Assembly: GCA_014379625.1 (NCBI GenBank)
Contig: JACMLJ010000065.1
Coordinates: forward strand, 124,001-188,000
Direction of reading: 5' to 3'
Origin: Ferruginibacter sp.
Lineage (GTDB): Bacteria; Bacteroidota; Bacteroidia; Chitinophagales; Chitinophagaceae
Length of the DNA stretch: 64,000 nt
A program made the translations under genes and the position numbers. Below are positions 9,104 to 17,557 of this stretch, one piece after another (position 1 is the first letter of the stretch; the number at the start of each line of letters is the position of its first letter). Below the pieces are notes generated by a model that was given only the letters and a program-made list of their open reading frames with translations, was not told the DNA's origin and did no database searches.

Positions 9104-9937
9104 TTAAATCACAAAATTCAACACATCCGGCAAAGGATTTTTATCCCTTATGCTTATTTCACTTTTGTGGTATACAATTGAATTGGGCAGTACGCTATTG
9201 GTTAGCCAAACATTACCCCCAATCACACTATCATGCCCGATAACTGTATCGCCACCTAAAATAGTTGCCCCCGAATAAATGATCACGTTGTCTTCAATTG
9301 TAGGGTGCCTTTTTATTTTTGCTTCTACCTTGTTTACACTCAGCGCCCCTAATGTAACACCCTGGTATATTTTTACCCGGTCGCCGATAAGGGTTGTTTC
9401 ACCAATTACGATACCGGTACCATGGTCGATAAAAAAATACTCCCCTATTTCCGCGCCCGGATGTATATCAATACCTGTTTTACTGTGTGCATATTCAGCA
9501 AAAACACGCGGCAAAATCTTTACGCCCTGCTTCCATAACTGGTGAGAAAAACGATACACCGCCGTTGCATAAAACCCCGGGTAAGCCATCAGCACTTCTT
9601 CGAGTGATTCGGCTGCCGGATCAAACTTTAATACCTCGGCCGCATCTCTTTGCAGAGCATCATAAATATTTGCCACTTCATCAAAAAAATGATCGGCTAT
9701 TTCCTGTGTCCTGTCCCCATCCGCTACCACATCATAGATCAAAGTGGATAAATGGCTCTTGTAGGATATAAACTCCTTCGACATTTCATATTCCGAAAGT
9801 TTTTTTTGTTTTTCGGGCATGAATAAAAATTCAAAAAAACCATCGATGAACTCCCGGGCCAGTTCCTTATCCGGAAATGAAGTAGTTGATTGCAGGTGAT
9901 GCAGGTGCAGCGATTTTATGAAAGTGGTAATGCTCAT
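9104..9937 (-). CDS. cysE: Serine O-acetyltransferase
   Basis: 277 residues; makes O-acetylserine from serine and acetyl-CoA. An alpha-helical N-terminal half (to ~150) precedes a left-handed beta-helix of hexapeptide repeats (GIDIHPGAEIGEYFFIDHGT, VIGETTLIGDRVKIYQGVTLG, VIGHDSVIGG). The catalytic DH and H regions are conserved (FFIDHGTGIVIGE, KRHPTIEDNVIIY). The C-terminus is FVI: a terminal isoleucine is the residue that CysE inserts into the CysK active site in the cysteine synthase complex, so this regulation is probably kept. N-terminal residues vary from the E. coli form. Upstream lies heptamer array D. Confidence 0.94.
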   Translation of the reverse strand: MSITTFIKSLHLHHLQSTTSFPDKELAREFIDGFFEFLFMPEKQKKLSEYEMSKEFISYKSHLSTLIYDVVADGDRTQEIADHFFDEVANIYDALQRDAAEVLKFDPAAESLEEVLMAYPGFYATAVYRFSHQLWKQGVKILPRVFAEYAHSKTGIDIHPGAEIGEYFFIDHGTGIVIGETTLIGDRVKIYQGVTLGALSVNKVEAKIKRHPTIEDNVIIYSGATILGGDTVIGHDSVIGGNVWLTNSVLPNSIVYHKSEISIRDKNPLPDVLNFVI

Positions 9938-9944
9938 TTTTTAT

Positions 9945-10021
9945 TTGATTCTTGATGCTGGATACCGGATAATGGATTCTGGATTCTTGATGCTGGATAC
10001 TGGATACTATATGCCGGATAA
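9945..10021. repeat. Heptamer array D (TGGATAC units), between cysN and cysE
   Basis: Eleven exact 7-bp units in a row: TTGATTC, TTGATGC, TGGATAC, CGGATAA, TGGATTC (twice), TTGATGC, TGGATAC (twice), TATATGC, CGGATAA. The unit family differs from arrays A-C but the period is the same. It fills most of the cysN-cysE gap. Confidence 0.95.
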
Positions 10022-10028
10022 CGGCACT

Positions 10029-10045
10029 GATGGGTATTTCCCATC
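10029..10045. terminator. Short hairpin at the cysN stop codon
   Basis: GATGGGTATTTCCCATC forms a 6-bp stem with a 5-base loop and overlaps the cysN stop. It resembles one half of the dispersed hairpin pair at 5068 and 19552. No strong T-run follows, so terminator or RNA-processing function is uncertain. Confidence 0.35.
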
Positions 10046-11285
10046 ACTGTATCATACAGGCCCCTACCGTTACATTGCTTGTTTCATCAATTAAAATAGC
10101 CCCGCCGTTTACCCTTAGCTTCTTATAAGAATCAAAAGGAATGGGGGATGCCGTTTTTATTTTCACTTTAATAATATCATTTAATTGCGCCTCTGCGGGT
10201 GCGGGTTCTTTGAGCAGCGAGTTTACATCTAATTTGTATTCGATCTCTTTTATCACCGCTTTTACAACGCGGCTATTGATTTGCAGCAAATATTTATTAC
10301 CTGCTTTTAATGGCTTATTGCTCATCCAGCATACCAATACATCCAGTTCGTTTTTCACGGAGGGGAGATTGTCAGTTTTTACAATCACATCACCCCTGCT
10401 TACGTCAATATCGTCCTGCAGGTGCAACACTACACTTTGCGGGGCAAAAGCTTCTTCTACCTGTTTGCCTCCAATTTCGATGCCGCTGATAGTGCTGGTT
10501 AACCCCAACGGCTGTACGCTGATTGCATCGCCTTTTTTATAGACACCACTAATTACTTTTCCTGCGTAACCCCGGTAATCGTGCAATTCCTCCGTTTGCG
10601 GACGAATAACATATTGCACAGGGAACCTTGCATCGGTATAATTGATATCGTTGGCCACTTCCACATTTTCTAAAATGTGTAACAATGAATCGCCTTCGTA
10701 CCAGGGGAAGTTAGGAGATTTCTCTACTATATTATCTCCGTTAATGGCGCTGATGGGAATATAATAGATATCCTTCAAACCCAATGTGTCGGCCACTTCC
10801 GAATAGTCAATCACAATATTATTATACACATCCTGCGCATTATTCACCAGGTCCATTTTATTGATGGCTACTACCACATGCGGCATATTTAGCAAAGACG
10901 CAATAATGGAATGGCGCCGGGTTTGTTCCGACACCCCATTACGTGCATCCACCAAAATAATGACGAGGTCTGAGTTGGAAGCGCCGGTCACCATATTGCG
11001 GGTGTATTGTGTGTGCCCCGGGGCATCCGCGATAATGAATTTTCGGTTAGGCGTAGAAAAATATTTGTAGGCCACATCAATTGTAATGCCCTGCTCTCTT
11101 TCGGCGCGTAAGCCGTCGGTCAGTAAAGCCAGGTCAATCTCCCCGTCTTCCTTATTCCTGCTTTGCTTTTCAATAGCTTCCAACTGATCGATCATGATGG
11201 ATTTACTGTCATACAGCAATCTTCCGATCAGGGTACTTTTACCATCATCCACACTTCCGGCTGTTATAAATCTTAAAATATCCAT
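10044..11285 (-). CDS. cysN: Sulfate adenylyltransferase subunit 1 (GTPase)
   Basis: 413 residues from the ATG at 11283-11285 (MDILRFITAGSVDDGKST); an upstream ATG at 11294 adds only three residues. With CysD it makes APS from sulfate and ATP, driven by GTP hydrolysis. G1 is AGSVDDGKSTLIGRLLYD, G3 is DAPGHTQYTRNM, G4 is AINKMDLV. Domains 2 and 3 are the EF-Tu-like beta-barrels. The length shows CysN alone: there is no fused APS kinase (CysC), which fits the APS-type CysH in this operon. Confidence 0.95.
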   Translation of the reverse strand: MDILRFITAGSVDDGKSTLIGRLLYDSKSIMIDQLEAIEKQSRNKEDGEIDLALLTDGLRAEREQGITIDVAYKYFSTPNRKFIIADAPGHTQYTRNMVTGASNSDLVIILVDARNGVSEQTRRHSIIASLLNMPHVVVAINKMDLVNNAQDVYNNIVIDYSEVADTLGLKDIYYIPISAINGDNIVEKSPNFPWYEGDSLLHILENVEVANDINYTDARFPVQYVIRPQTEELHDYRGYAGKVISGVYKKGDAISVQPLGLTSTISGIEIGGKQVEEAFAPQSVVLHLQDDIDVSRGDVIVKTDNLPSVKNELDVLVCWMSNKPLKAGNKYLLQINSRVVKAVIKEIEYKLDVNSLLKEPAPAEAQLNDIIKVKIKTASPIPFDSYKKLRVNGGAILIDETSNVTVGACMIQ

Positions 11286-11323
11286 GTGTATCACTTGCCC
11301 AAAACCAATAACAGTTTACGGGA

Positions 11324-11358
11324 GTTAAAAATTAAAAATTAAGAATTAAGAATTCCTT
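11324..11358. repeat. Heptamer array E (ATTAAAA/ATTAAGA units), between cysD and cysN
   Basis: Four to five A/T-rich 7-bp units (GTTAAAA, ATTAAAA, ATTAAGA, ATTAAGA, ATTCCTT). Being A/T-rich it is weaker evidence than the other arrays, but it keeps the same 7-bp step. Confidence 0.6.
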
Positions 11359-11403
11359 TTAAATTGAAAAGAGCTGTCCTCACTTCAGAGCGTTAGGGGC
11401 AGA

Positions 11404-12372
11404 TTAAAAATAACCTCCCTTTTTTCTGTCTTCCATTGCTGCTTCGCTTACCTTGTCATCAATTCTTGTTTCACCGCGTTCACTTGTTTTTGTTGCGATT
11501 ATTTCTTTAATGATGTCATCAATATTGGTGGCGCCTGATTCAACCGCAGCCGTACAGGTCATATCGCCTACGGTCCTGTAACGAACTTTTTTGACGGAAA
11601 CTTTATCACCCGGATCTAATTGTATAAATTCAGATGTTGCCACTAACTGCCCTTCATATTCCAATACCTCCCTGTTGTGGGCGAAATAAATGGAAGGCAG
11701 TTCAATTTCATTTCTGCGGATATAATTCCAGATATCCAGTTCTGTCCAGTTGCTGATGGGAAATACCCTTACATTTTCGCCTTTATGAATTCTCCCGTTA
11801 TAAGTGTTCCATAACTCGGGGCGCTGCAATTTTGGATCCCATTGCCCAAACTCATCCCGCACAGAGAAGATCCTTTCCTTGGCCCTCGCCTTTTCTTCAT
11901 CCCTGCGGGCGCCGCCAATACAGGCATCGAACTTAAACTCTTCAATGGTATCCAATAAAGTAAATGTCTGGAGGGCATTCCTGCTGGCGAACTTTCCTTT
12001 TTGTTCGGTAAGATTTTTTTCTTTAATGGTATCTGCCACATTTCTTACAATCAATTTTTCTCCTATCTTATTCACCAGTTCATCCCGGGCATCCAGTGCT
12101 TCCTGGAAATTATGTCCCGTATCAATATGAACCAACGGGAACGGAAACTTACCCGGACGAAAAGCCTTCAATGCCAGGTGTACCAGTACGATGGAATCTT
12201 TGCCGCCCGAAAACAATAAAGCCGGCCGCTCAAACTGTCCCGCTACTTCGCGGAAAATATGGATGGATTCTGATTCGAGCTGATCTAAGTAATCCAGGCG
12301 ATGGTAAGCCGCGCCCCCTTCATTCGAAAGCGTATTTTTATGATCCTCCGTAACTATGTTCTCGTTAATCAT
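11404..12372 (-). CDS. cysD: Sulfate adenylyltransferase subunit 2
   Basis: 322 residues; the ATP pyrophosphatase subunit that forms APS together with CysN. The PP-loop is ALLFSGGKDSIVLVHLALKA (residues ~51-70), followed by FPLVHIDTGHNFQEALDARD and the conserved GARRDEEKARAKERIFSVRD. The C-terminus RIDDKVSEAAMEDRKKGGYF is the normal CysD tail. Start at MINENIVTEDHKN. It lies 42 bp after cysH and 118 bp before cysN. Confidence 0.96.
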   Translation of the reverse strand: MINENIVTEDHKNTLSNEGGAAYHRLDYLDQLESESIHIFREVAGQFERPALLFSGGKDSIVLVHLALKAFRPGKFPFPLVHIDTGHNFQEALDARDELVNKIGEKLIVRNVADTIKEKNLTEQKGKFASRNALQTFTLLDTIEEFKFDACIGGARRDEEKARAKERIFSVRDEFGQWDPKLQRPELWNTYNGRIHKGENVRVFPISNWTELDIWNYIRRNEIELPSIYFAHNREVLEYEGQLVATSEFIQLDPGDKVSVKKVRYRTVGDMTCTAAVESGATNIDDIIKEIIATKTSERGETRIDDKVSEAAMEDRKKGGYF

Positions 12373-12414
12373 TCATTTTTTTTAGAAAATTCATTAATGT
12401 TATTCAAAGACGCC

Positions 12415-13182
12415 TCAATTACCAGAGGGCTCCTGGAGGGGCGCCGGGCCCACTGCCTCCAGCGGTGCTGGCTCATGCACATGCAGCCCACATTCTTTTT
12501 TATCTGCATCTTCCCACCACCACCTGCCCGCCCTGAAATCTTCACCCGGCTGAATGGCGCGGGTACAGGGCGCACAACCAATACTTACAAACCCGCGGTC
12601 GTGTAAATGATTGTAGGGTACCCGGTTTTTTTGTATAAATTTTTTCACTTCCTCGGTTGTCCAATGCAGGAGGGGATGATATTTAATTACCTGGTTGGCT
12701 TCATCCCATTCCAGGATAGGAAGGTTTTTACGGTCGGGTGAATGTTCGGCACGCAGCCCCGTGATCCATACCGCATTACCGGCCAGGGCCCTTTTTAATG
12801 GTTCTACCTTGCGGATAAAACAACAGGATTTCCGGTTATCCACCGATTCATAAAATGAATTGGGGCCGTTGGCTTCCACAAATTCCTGTAACTTATCCTG
12901 GTTGGGGTAATACGCTTTAATATGCGTTTGGTAGGTGGCATTTGTACTGCTCCATACCGAATAGGTTTCGGTAAACATCCTGCCGGTATCAAGGGTAAAT
13001 ATTTTTACCGGCAATTGATTACTTAGTATTTCATGCGTAATGGCCTGGTCTTCATAACTAAAGCTGGAAGAGAAAGTAACCTGCCCGGGGTATGTGTCCG
13101 TTAACAACTTTAAAAAAGCCGTAATGCTTAGTCCAGTTGACTGATGGAGTAATTGGTCAATACTATTTTGTGTATTTGTCAT
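12415..13182 (-). CDS. cysH: Adenylylsulfate (APS) reductase, [4Fe-4S] type
   Basis: 255 residues from the ATG at 13180-13182 (MTNTQNSIDQLLHQ); an in-frame ATG at 13233 would add 17 residues without family similarity. PP-loop-like N-terminal SSSFSYEDQAITHEIL and TLDTGRMFTETY. It carries both cysteine pairs of the iron-sulfur form (KSCCFIRKVEPLKRAL and IGCAPCTRAI) plus the C-terminal ECGLH catalytic cysteine. These pairs mark the enzymes that reduce APS directly rather than PAPS, in line with no cysC being seen here. First gene of the sulfate-assimilation run; a -7 element and operator lie ~140-165 bp upstream. Confidence 0.94.
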   Translation of the reverse strand: MTNTQNSIDQLLHQSTGLSITAFLKLLTDTYPGQVTFSSSFSYEDQAITHEILSNQLPVKIFTLDTGRMFTETYSVWSSTNATYQTHIKAYYPNQDKLQEFVEANGPNSFYESVDNRKSCCFIRKVEPLKRALAGNAVWITGLRAEHSPDRKNLPILEWDEANQVIKYHPLLHWTTEEVKKFIQKNRVPYNHLHDRGFVSIGCAPCTRAIQPGEDFRAGRWWWEDADKKECGLHVHEPAPLEAVGPAPLQEPSGN

Positions 13183-13322
13183 TTTGCGTGGAAATAAAAG
13201 ATGGGTAAAAAAGTCTGCAAAAAATTTAGCCAAAAATTAAAACCCTAACAGCAATAAACTGCCGTGCTGTAACGAATGAACATAAAGTTCTGGAAAAAAA
13301 TAAATAACATATAATTGTATAA

Positions 13323-13348
13323 GTCTATAAGATTAGTGGACAAATATA
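13323..13348 (-). promoter_or_regulatory. cysH promoter (-7 box) overlapped by sulfur-regulon operator 3
   Basis: Read on the minus strand, TATATTTG (13341-13348) matches the Bacteroidota -7 consensus TAnnTTTG exactly. Its last G is the first base of GTCCACTAATCTTATAGAC (13323-13341), whose promoter-proximal half is identical to the other operators while the distal half is degenerate. An element overlapping the -7 box would suit a repressor. Confidence 0.6.
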
Positions 13349-13401
13349 GGCATCAATCGGGAATCGGACAATTTTTTTATGGGGGAGCTGGTGGGAGGAG
13401 A

Positions 13402-13929
13402 CTATTTTTTACTTCTCATTAACTTATAAATTTTAATCGCGCTCATTAAGATTCCGGTAAAGAGCAGCAGCCCGGTTATTCCCCAAACCCAGCTCAGGCT
13501 TTGCTTTACGGTTACCAGCATAACGATCGCTATCAGCAGGATGGTAGCCACCTCGTTCCAGATGCGCAATTGATTGGAGCTGAAACGAAAGATACCTTTC
13601 ATTTCATCCGCGTATATTCTTTGCAAAGTGAAATGGTAGGCGTATAAAACCGCTACAAATCCAAGTTTTACCCATAGCCATTGCGGCATGGGACTAAACC
13701 AGGTAGCCATCCAGCCACCAAAAATAATGGTTAAAATGGCGGATGGCCAGGTAATGCCCAACCAAAGGCGCCTGATCATGATACTAAATTGTTCCGTTAA
13801 GATCCGCTTTTCAACCTCCCCTTTCTGCTGTGCTTCGGTATTATAAATAAATAGCCGCACAATATAAAACATCCCGCTAAACCAGGTAACGATGAATATG
13901 ATATGGAGGGCTTTTACGTAGAAATACAT
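13402..13929 (-). CDS. hemJ: Protoporphyrinogen IX oxidase HemJ (UPF0093 family)
   Basis: 175 residues from the ATG at 13927-13929 (MYFYVKALHIIFIVTWFSGM). A longer frame to 13956 is translated heptamer repeat. It is an integral membrane protein with about four to five hydrophobic helices and the HemJ signature histidine in the first helix (ALHIIFIVTWFSGMFYIVRL), plus WPSAILTIIFGGWM and WLWVKLGFVAVLYAYH. It oxidises protoporphyrinogen IX to protoporphyrin IX, the penultimate heme step. Placed 145 bp after hemH in the same direction, at the edge of the heme cluster. Confidence 0.92.
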   Translation of the reverse strand: MYFYVKALHIIFIVTWFSGMFYIVRLFIYNTEAQQKGEVEKRILTEQFSIMIRRLWLGITWPSAILTIIFGGWMATWFSPMPQWLWVKLGFVAVLYAYHFTLQRIYADEMKGIFRFSSNQLRIWNEVATILLIAIVMLVTVKQSLSWVWGITGLLLFTGILMSAIKIYKLMRSKK

Positions 13930-13964
13930 GATAATGAATGATGAATGATGAATCAATAATCAAG
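13930..13964. repeat. Heptamer array F (AATGATG units), directly upstream of hemJ
   Basis: Five 7-bp units (GATAATG, AATGATG twice, AATCAAT, AATCAAG) starting at the base after the hemJ start codon on the + strand. It produces a false in-frame extension of hemJ. Confidence 0.75.
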
Positions 13965-14020
13965 GAAAACGTATCTTTTATGGTAAGTTGATAATCCGAC
14001 TGGCCTTATACCCATCCCTC

Positions 14021-14076
14021 ATTCTTAATTTTTAATTCTTAATTTTTAATTCTTAATTCTTAATTCTTAATTTCTC
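14021..14076. repeat. Heptamer array G (ATTCTTA units), abutting the hemH stop codon
   Basis: Eight exact 7-bp units (ATTCTTA x5, ATTTTTA x2, ATTTCTC); the last unit contains the first bases of the hemH stop triplet (14075-14077). As with array C, the array touches the 3' end of a gene. Confidence 0.9.
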
Positions 14077-15100
14077 ACATAATCACAAAATCCCTCACCC
14101 AACCACCCAATACATTCACCCACAATGGGTTTGTATTCAGGCAGGGGATCATGGTATAGGTTTCACCACCGGCCTGCATAAAGGATTCTTTCCCCCTGAT
14201 ATCTATTTCTTCCAGTGTTTCGAGGCAATCGCTTACAAAAGCCGGGCAAAGTATCAGCAAGTTTTTAATGTCTTCCTTTGGCATTTCTTCCAAACGGATA
14301 TCAGTAAAGGGCTCCAGCCATCCTTTTCCCAAACGGGATTGAAAGGAGATACTGTATTTATTTTCCGGGATATTCAACTGCTGCATCACCAGCCGCGTAG
14401 TGGTAAATACCTGGTGCCTGTAGCAGTGGGGATGCGCGGGGGATGCTGTTTCACAACAGTTGGATGATTGGAGACAATGGCCACCGGTAATATCGCTTTT
14501 CCGGATATGCCGCCCGGGCACACCATGATAACTGAATAAAATATGATCATGCTCCTGCTCCAGGTAAGGCTTTATGTTTTCGGCTAAAGCATTAATATAA
14601 CCGGCATCATTGTAAAATGGTGGCTGGAAACTTAGTTTGTAAGGATACTTATTTTTTGCATGTATTTCTTTTGCGTATTCCACTGCTGTTTCGTAGGAAG
14701 ACATGGCATAATGCGGGTACAGGGGTATTGCCAGCACTTCATCCAGGCCGGGATGATGATTCAATAAATTGTCAAATGCAGCCTCTACAGTTGGATTTCC
14801 ATACCGCATGGCGATTTCAACGGGCGGGTGCACCTGTTGTTGAAGGGCATGCTGCAACTGCCGGGTAAAAACCACCAGCGGCGACCCTTCTTTTGTCCAG
14901 ATCGTTTTATAGGCTTCGGCAGATTTTGGCGCTCGGAAAGGAACAATAATTCCATTGATCAAAACATACCTGGCCAGGAAAGGGATATCGATAACCCTTT
15001 CATCCATTAAAAATTGTTTTAAATATTTTCTTACGTCTTTCACTGCTGTTGAATCCGGTGATCCCAGGTTCATTAAAACGATTCCTGTTTTTTTAGCCAT
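14075..15100 (-). CDS. hemH: Ferrochelatase
   Basis: 341 residues from the ATG at 15098-15100 (MAKKTGIVLMNLGSPDST); another ATG seven codons upstream is less typical. It inserts iron into protoporphyrin IX to give protoheme. Family motifs: VLMNLGSPDS, KRxFL-like YLKQFLMDERVIDIP, the catalytic histidine in ILFSYHGVPGRHIRKSD, SFQSRLGKGWLEPFT, and ILCPAFVSDCLETLEEI (C-terminal half, with the conserved glutamate). Normal length. Divergent from hemA, with a 232-bp shared upstream region. Confidence 0.96.
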   Translation of the reverse strand: MAKKTGIVLMNLGSPDSTAVKDVRKYLKQFLMDERVIDIPFLARYVLINGIIVPFRAPKSAEAYKTIWTKEGSPLVVFTRQLQHALQQQVHPPVEIAMRYGNPTVEAAFDNLLNHHPGLDEVLAIPLYPHYAMSSYETAVEYAKEIHAKNKYPYKLSFQPPFYNDAGYINALAENIKPYLEQEHDHILFSYHGVPGRHIRKSDITGGHCLQSSNCCETASPAHPHCYRHQVFTTTRLVMQQLNIPENKYSISFQSRLGKGWLEPFTDIRLEEMPKEDIKNLLILCPAFVSDCLETLEEIDIRGKESFMQAGGETYTMIPCLNTNPLWVNVLGGWVRDFVIM

Positions 15101-15295
15101 AACATATTTAATGATGTGCAAATGTAACCACTGGTATTGCTAAAAGTTCAACATCCTTTCAAAATTTTGATGGGTTGATGGTGTAAAAGATATTTTTTTC
15201 AGCATTGATTTACAACACATCGCTACAGGATACAATTCATCCAGCAAAATGACAATTCGATGACATTGGAATTAGTTTTCGAGCGCTCCCGCGAT

Positions 15296-15303
15296 TACAT
15301 TTG
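15296..15303 (+). promoter_or_regulatory. Candidate hemA promoter -7 box
   Basis: TACATTTG matches TAnnTTTG exactly. It would place the transcription start near 15308, which rules out the GTG at 15306 as a translation start and supports the ATG at 15333. No clear -33 TTG at the usual spacing was found. Confidence 0.45.
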
Positions 15304-15332
15304 CAGTGTCAATTATTCAATCACTATTCCTG

Positions 15333-16577
15333 ATGCTCGGATACAAACCAACTGATTTATCAACTTTCTTTATAGCCGGTATCAACTATAAAAAAGCTGA
15401 TGCCAACCTGAGAGGGCAATATGCCATCAATGGCGAGCAGTACGCTACTTTATTTTCACTGGCCCCTCAGTATGGTGTAAGAGAATTTTTTGTTCTCTCC
15501 ACCTGCAACCGTACAGAAATTTACGGTTTTGCAGAAAATGCTTCCTGCCTGTCGGAATTGCTCTGCACGCAAACACTGGGTTCACGTAGTACATTTACCG
15601 AAATGGGTTACCATAAAAAAGGCCATAAAGCAATTGAACATCTTTTTAATGTAGCCGCCGGCCTTGATTCGCAAATTTTGGGTGACTACGAAATTGTGGG
15701 CCAGATCAAAAAAGCGGTTAAGTATTCCAAAGAACAACATTTCATTGGCCCTTACATGGAAAGATTAGTGAACGCGGTGTTGCAATCATCTAAACTGATC
15801 AGGACTACCACCGCATTGAGCGGGGGAACGGTTTCTGTTTCCTTTGCGGCGGTACAGTATATCAAAGAAAAAGTTACGGATATACCCAATAAAAATATCC
15901 TTTTATTGGGTACTGGTAAAATAGGCCGGAACACCTGTAAAAACCTGGTAGATTACTTAGGTACAAAAAATATTACGCTTATTAACAGAACGGAAGGTAA
16001 AGCAGCCACACTTGCAACTGAACTGGGGTTAAATTATGCTTCTATTGATGAATTACCAAAATACATCAATGACGCTGATATTATTTTGGTAGCCACCAAT
16101 GCCGCTGAACCGGTTATTTTATCGGCACATATTGCTGATAGCAGCGATAAATTAATTATTGATCTGTCGATACCGTACAATGTTGAAAAATCCGCTCAGC
16201 ACTTACCCCATATTACATTGCTGAATGTTGATGACCTTTCAAAGATAAAAGACGAAACCCTTCAGCAAAGGAAAGCTGAAATACCGAAAGCCAAAGTCAT
16301 TATAACCAATCATATCAATGAATTTTTAGACTGGCATGAAATGCGCAAAAACGTGCCGGTATTAAAAGCAGTTAAACATAAATTACAAGCCATGCATGCC
16401 TGCAATTTATATATCAATTATTCCGCCACGCAACTACCCCGTGTTGTTAGCCTCAACCCGGACGAAAGAATTCAGAAAGTTATCAATGGCATGGCAATCA
16501 AAATGCGCCATCAAAACCAACGGGGTTGTTATTATATAGAAGCCATTAATGAATATATTGCCACCGGCACAAATTAA
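15333..16577 (+). CDS. hemA: Glutamyl-tRNA reductase
   Basis: 414 residues from the ATG at 15333 (MLGYKPTDLSTFFIAGINYK). First committed step of the C5 pathway: glutamyl-tRNA(Glu) plus NADPH to glutamate-1-semialdehyde. The catalytic cysteine is in FFVLSTCNRTEIYGF; then AAGLDSQILGDYEIVGQIKK (substrate domain), and a Rossmann NADPH domain NILLLGTGKIGRNTCKNL; a helical dimerisation domain closes the protein. A frame extension to a GTG at 15306 is rejected because the -7 box lies at 15296-15303. Six bases separate it from hemC, so hemA-hemC-hemD form an operon. Confidence 0.95.
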   Translation: MLGYKPTDLSTFFIAGINYKKADANLRGQYAINGEQYATLFSLAPQYGVREFFVLSTCNRTEIYGFAENASCLSELLCTQTLGSRSTFTEMGYHKKGHKAIEHLFNVAAGLDSQILGDYEIVGQIKKAVKYSKEQHFIGPYMERLVNAVLQSSKLIRTTTALSGGTVSVSFAAVQYIKEKVTDIPNKNILLLGTGKIGRNTCKNLVDYLGTKNITLINRTEGKAATLATELGLNYASIDELPKYINDADIILVATNAAEPVILSAHIADSSDKLIIDLSIPYNVEKSAQHLPHITLLNVDDLSKIKDETLQQRKAEIPKAKVIITNHINEFLDWHEMRKNVPVLKAVKHKLQAMHACNLYINYSATQLPRVVSLNPDERIQKVINGMAIKMRHQNQRGCYYIEAINEYIATGTN

Positions 16578-16582
16578 TTTGC

Positions 16583-17557
16583 ATGGGTAAATTGATGCGT
16601 ATTGGAACCCGGGAAAGCCAGTTGGCTGTTTGGCAGGCAACACTTGTACAACAATTGCTCGCAAAAAACAATTACTCTTCAGAACTGGTTTTCATTAAAA
16701 GTGAAGGCGATATGGACCTGCAAACCCCTTTGTATCAAATGGGCGTAAAGGGCATATTTACCAAAAGTCTTGACATTGCACTCCTGGCAAATAAAATTGA
16801 TATCGCCGTTCATTCCATGAAGGATGTGCCCACTCAGCTGGCTAAAGGCATCATTCAATCGGCGGTGTTGGAAAGAGCTTCTCATAAGGATATCCTGGTG
16901 TACAAAGGAGACCAGGATTTTGTGAATGCTCAATTGGCGATAATTAATAATGATGCGCCAATTACAGGATCATCCTTCACCCTTCACCCTTCGCCCTTCA
17001 CCATTGCTACCAGCAGCATCCGTCGTAAGGCACAATGGTTAAACAGGTACCCCGGTCATGCGGTTGAAAATCTCAGGGGGAATGTTAATACCCGCCTGCG
17101 TAAAGTGCAGGAGCAGAACTGGAATGGTGCCATCTTTGCAGCGGCAGGGTTGGAAAGGATACAAATGCGCCCTGAAAATGCGGTGGACCTTGACTGGATG
17201 TTACCTGCTCCCGCGCAGGGGGCCATTATGGTGGTATGCAGGGATGATGACCGGTTTAGTTTGGACGCCTGCCAATATTTTAATCATACAGAAACCGCGA
17301 TCTGTACAAGAATAGAAAGAGATTTTTTAAGCAGTTTATTGGGAGGCTGCTCCACACCTATCAGCGCTTTGGCCCAGGTTAAAGGAGCGCAACTGTTGTT
17401 TAAAGGAAACATATTGTCCGTAGATGGAAAGGATAAAGTGGAGATTGAAAAAACAATTGACCTGGACGAATCCCTTCACTTAGGTAACACCGCCGCAACA
17501 GAAATTTTAAATAAAGGAGGAAATATAATTGCCGATGCCATTCGAAATGCAAAATAG
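16583..17557 (+). CDS. hemC: Hydroxymethylbilane synthase (porphobilinogen deaminase)
   Basis: 324 residues; polymerises four porphobilinogens to hydroxymethylbilane. Motifs: MRIGTRESQLAVWQA, the active-site aspartate in VHSMKDVPTQL, TSSIRRKAQWLNRYP, VENLRGNVNTRLRK, and the dipyrromethane-cofactor cysteine in SSLLGGCSTPISALA. Odd point: between the usual ILVYKGD and TSSIRR segments sits an insertion (~residues 118-142, SFTLHPSPFT) that is encoded by four 7-bp repeat units at 16974-17001. The reading frame is kept and all catalytic residues are intact. The 3' end overlaps hemD. Confidence 0.95.
   Translation: MGKLMRIGTRESQLAVWQATLVQQLLAKNNYSSELVFIKSEGDMDLQTPLYQMGVKGIFTKSLDIALLANKIDIAVHSMKDVPTQLAKGIIQSAVLERASHKDILVYKGDQDFVNAQLAIINNDAPITGSSFTLHPSPFTIATSSIRRKAQWLNRYPGHAVENLRGNVNTRLRKVQEQNWNGAIFAAAGLERIQMRPENAVDLDWMLPAPAQGAIMVVCRDDDRFSLDACQYFNHTETAICTRIERDFLSSLLGGCSTPISALAQVKGAQLLFKGNILSVDGKDKVEIEKTIDLDESLHLGNTAATEILNKGGNIIADAIRNAK
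16974..17001. repeat. Heptamer array inside the hemC coding sequence (CCTTCAC units)
   Basis: Four exact 7-bp units: CCTTCAC, CCTTCAC, CCTTCGC, CCTTCAC. This is the same repeat class as the intergenic arrays (compare CCATTCA at 18436) but within a gene, where it encodes a surface-loop insertion in HemC just before the TSSIRR motif. Confidence 0.9.

Noticed and set aside
15306..15332. GTG start for HemA at 15306
   Set aside because: A TAnnTTTG box at 15296-15303 puts the transcription start at about the same position, so the GTG could not be translated.
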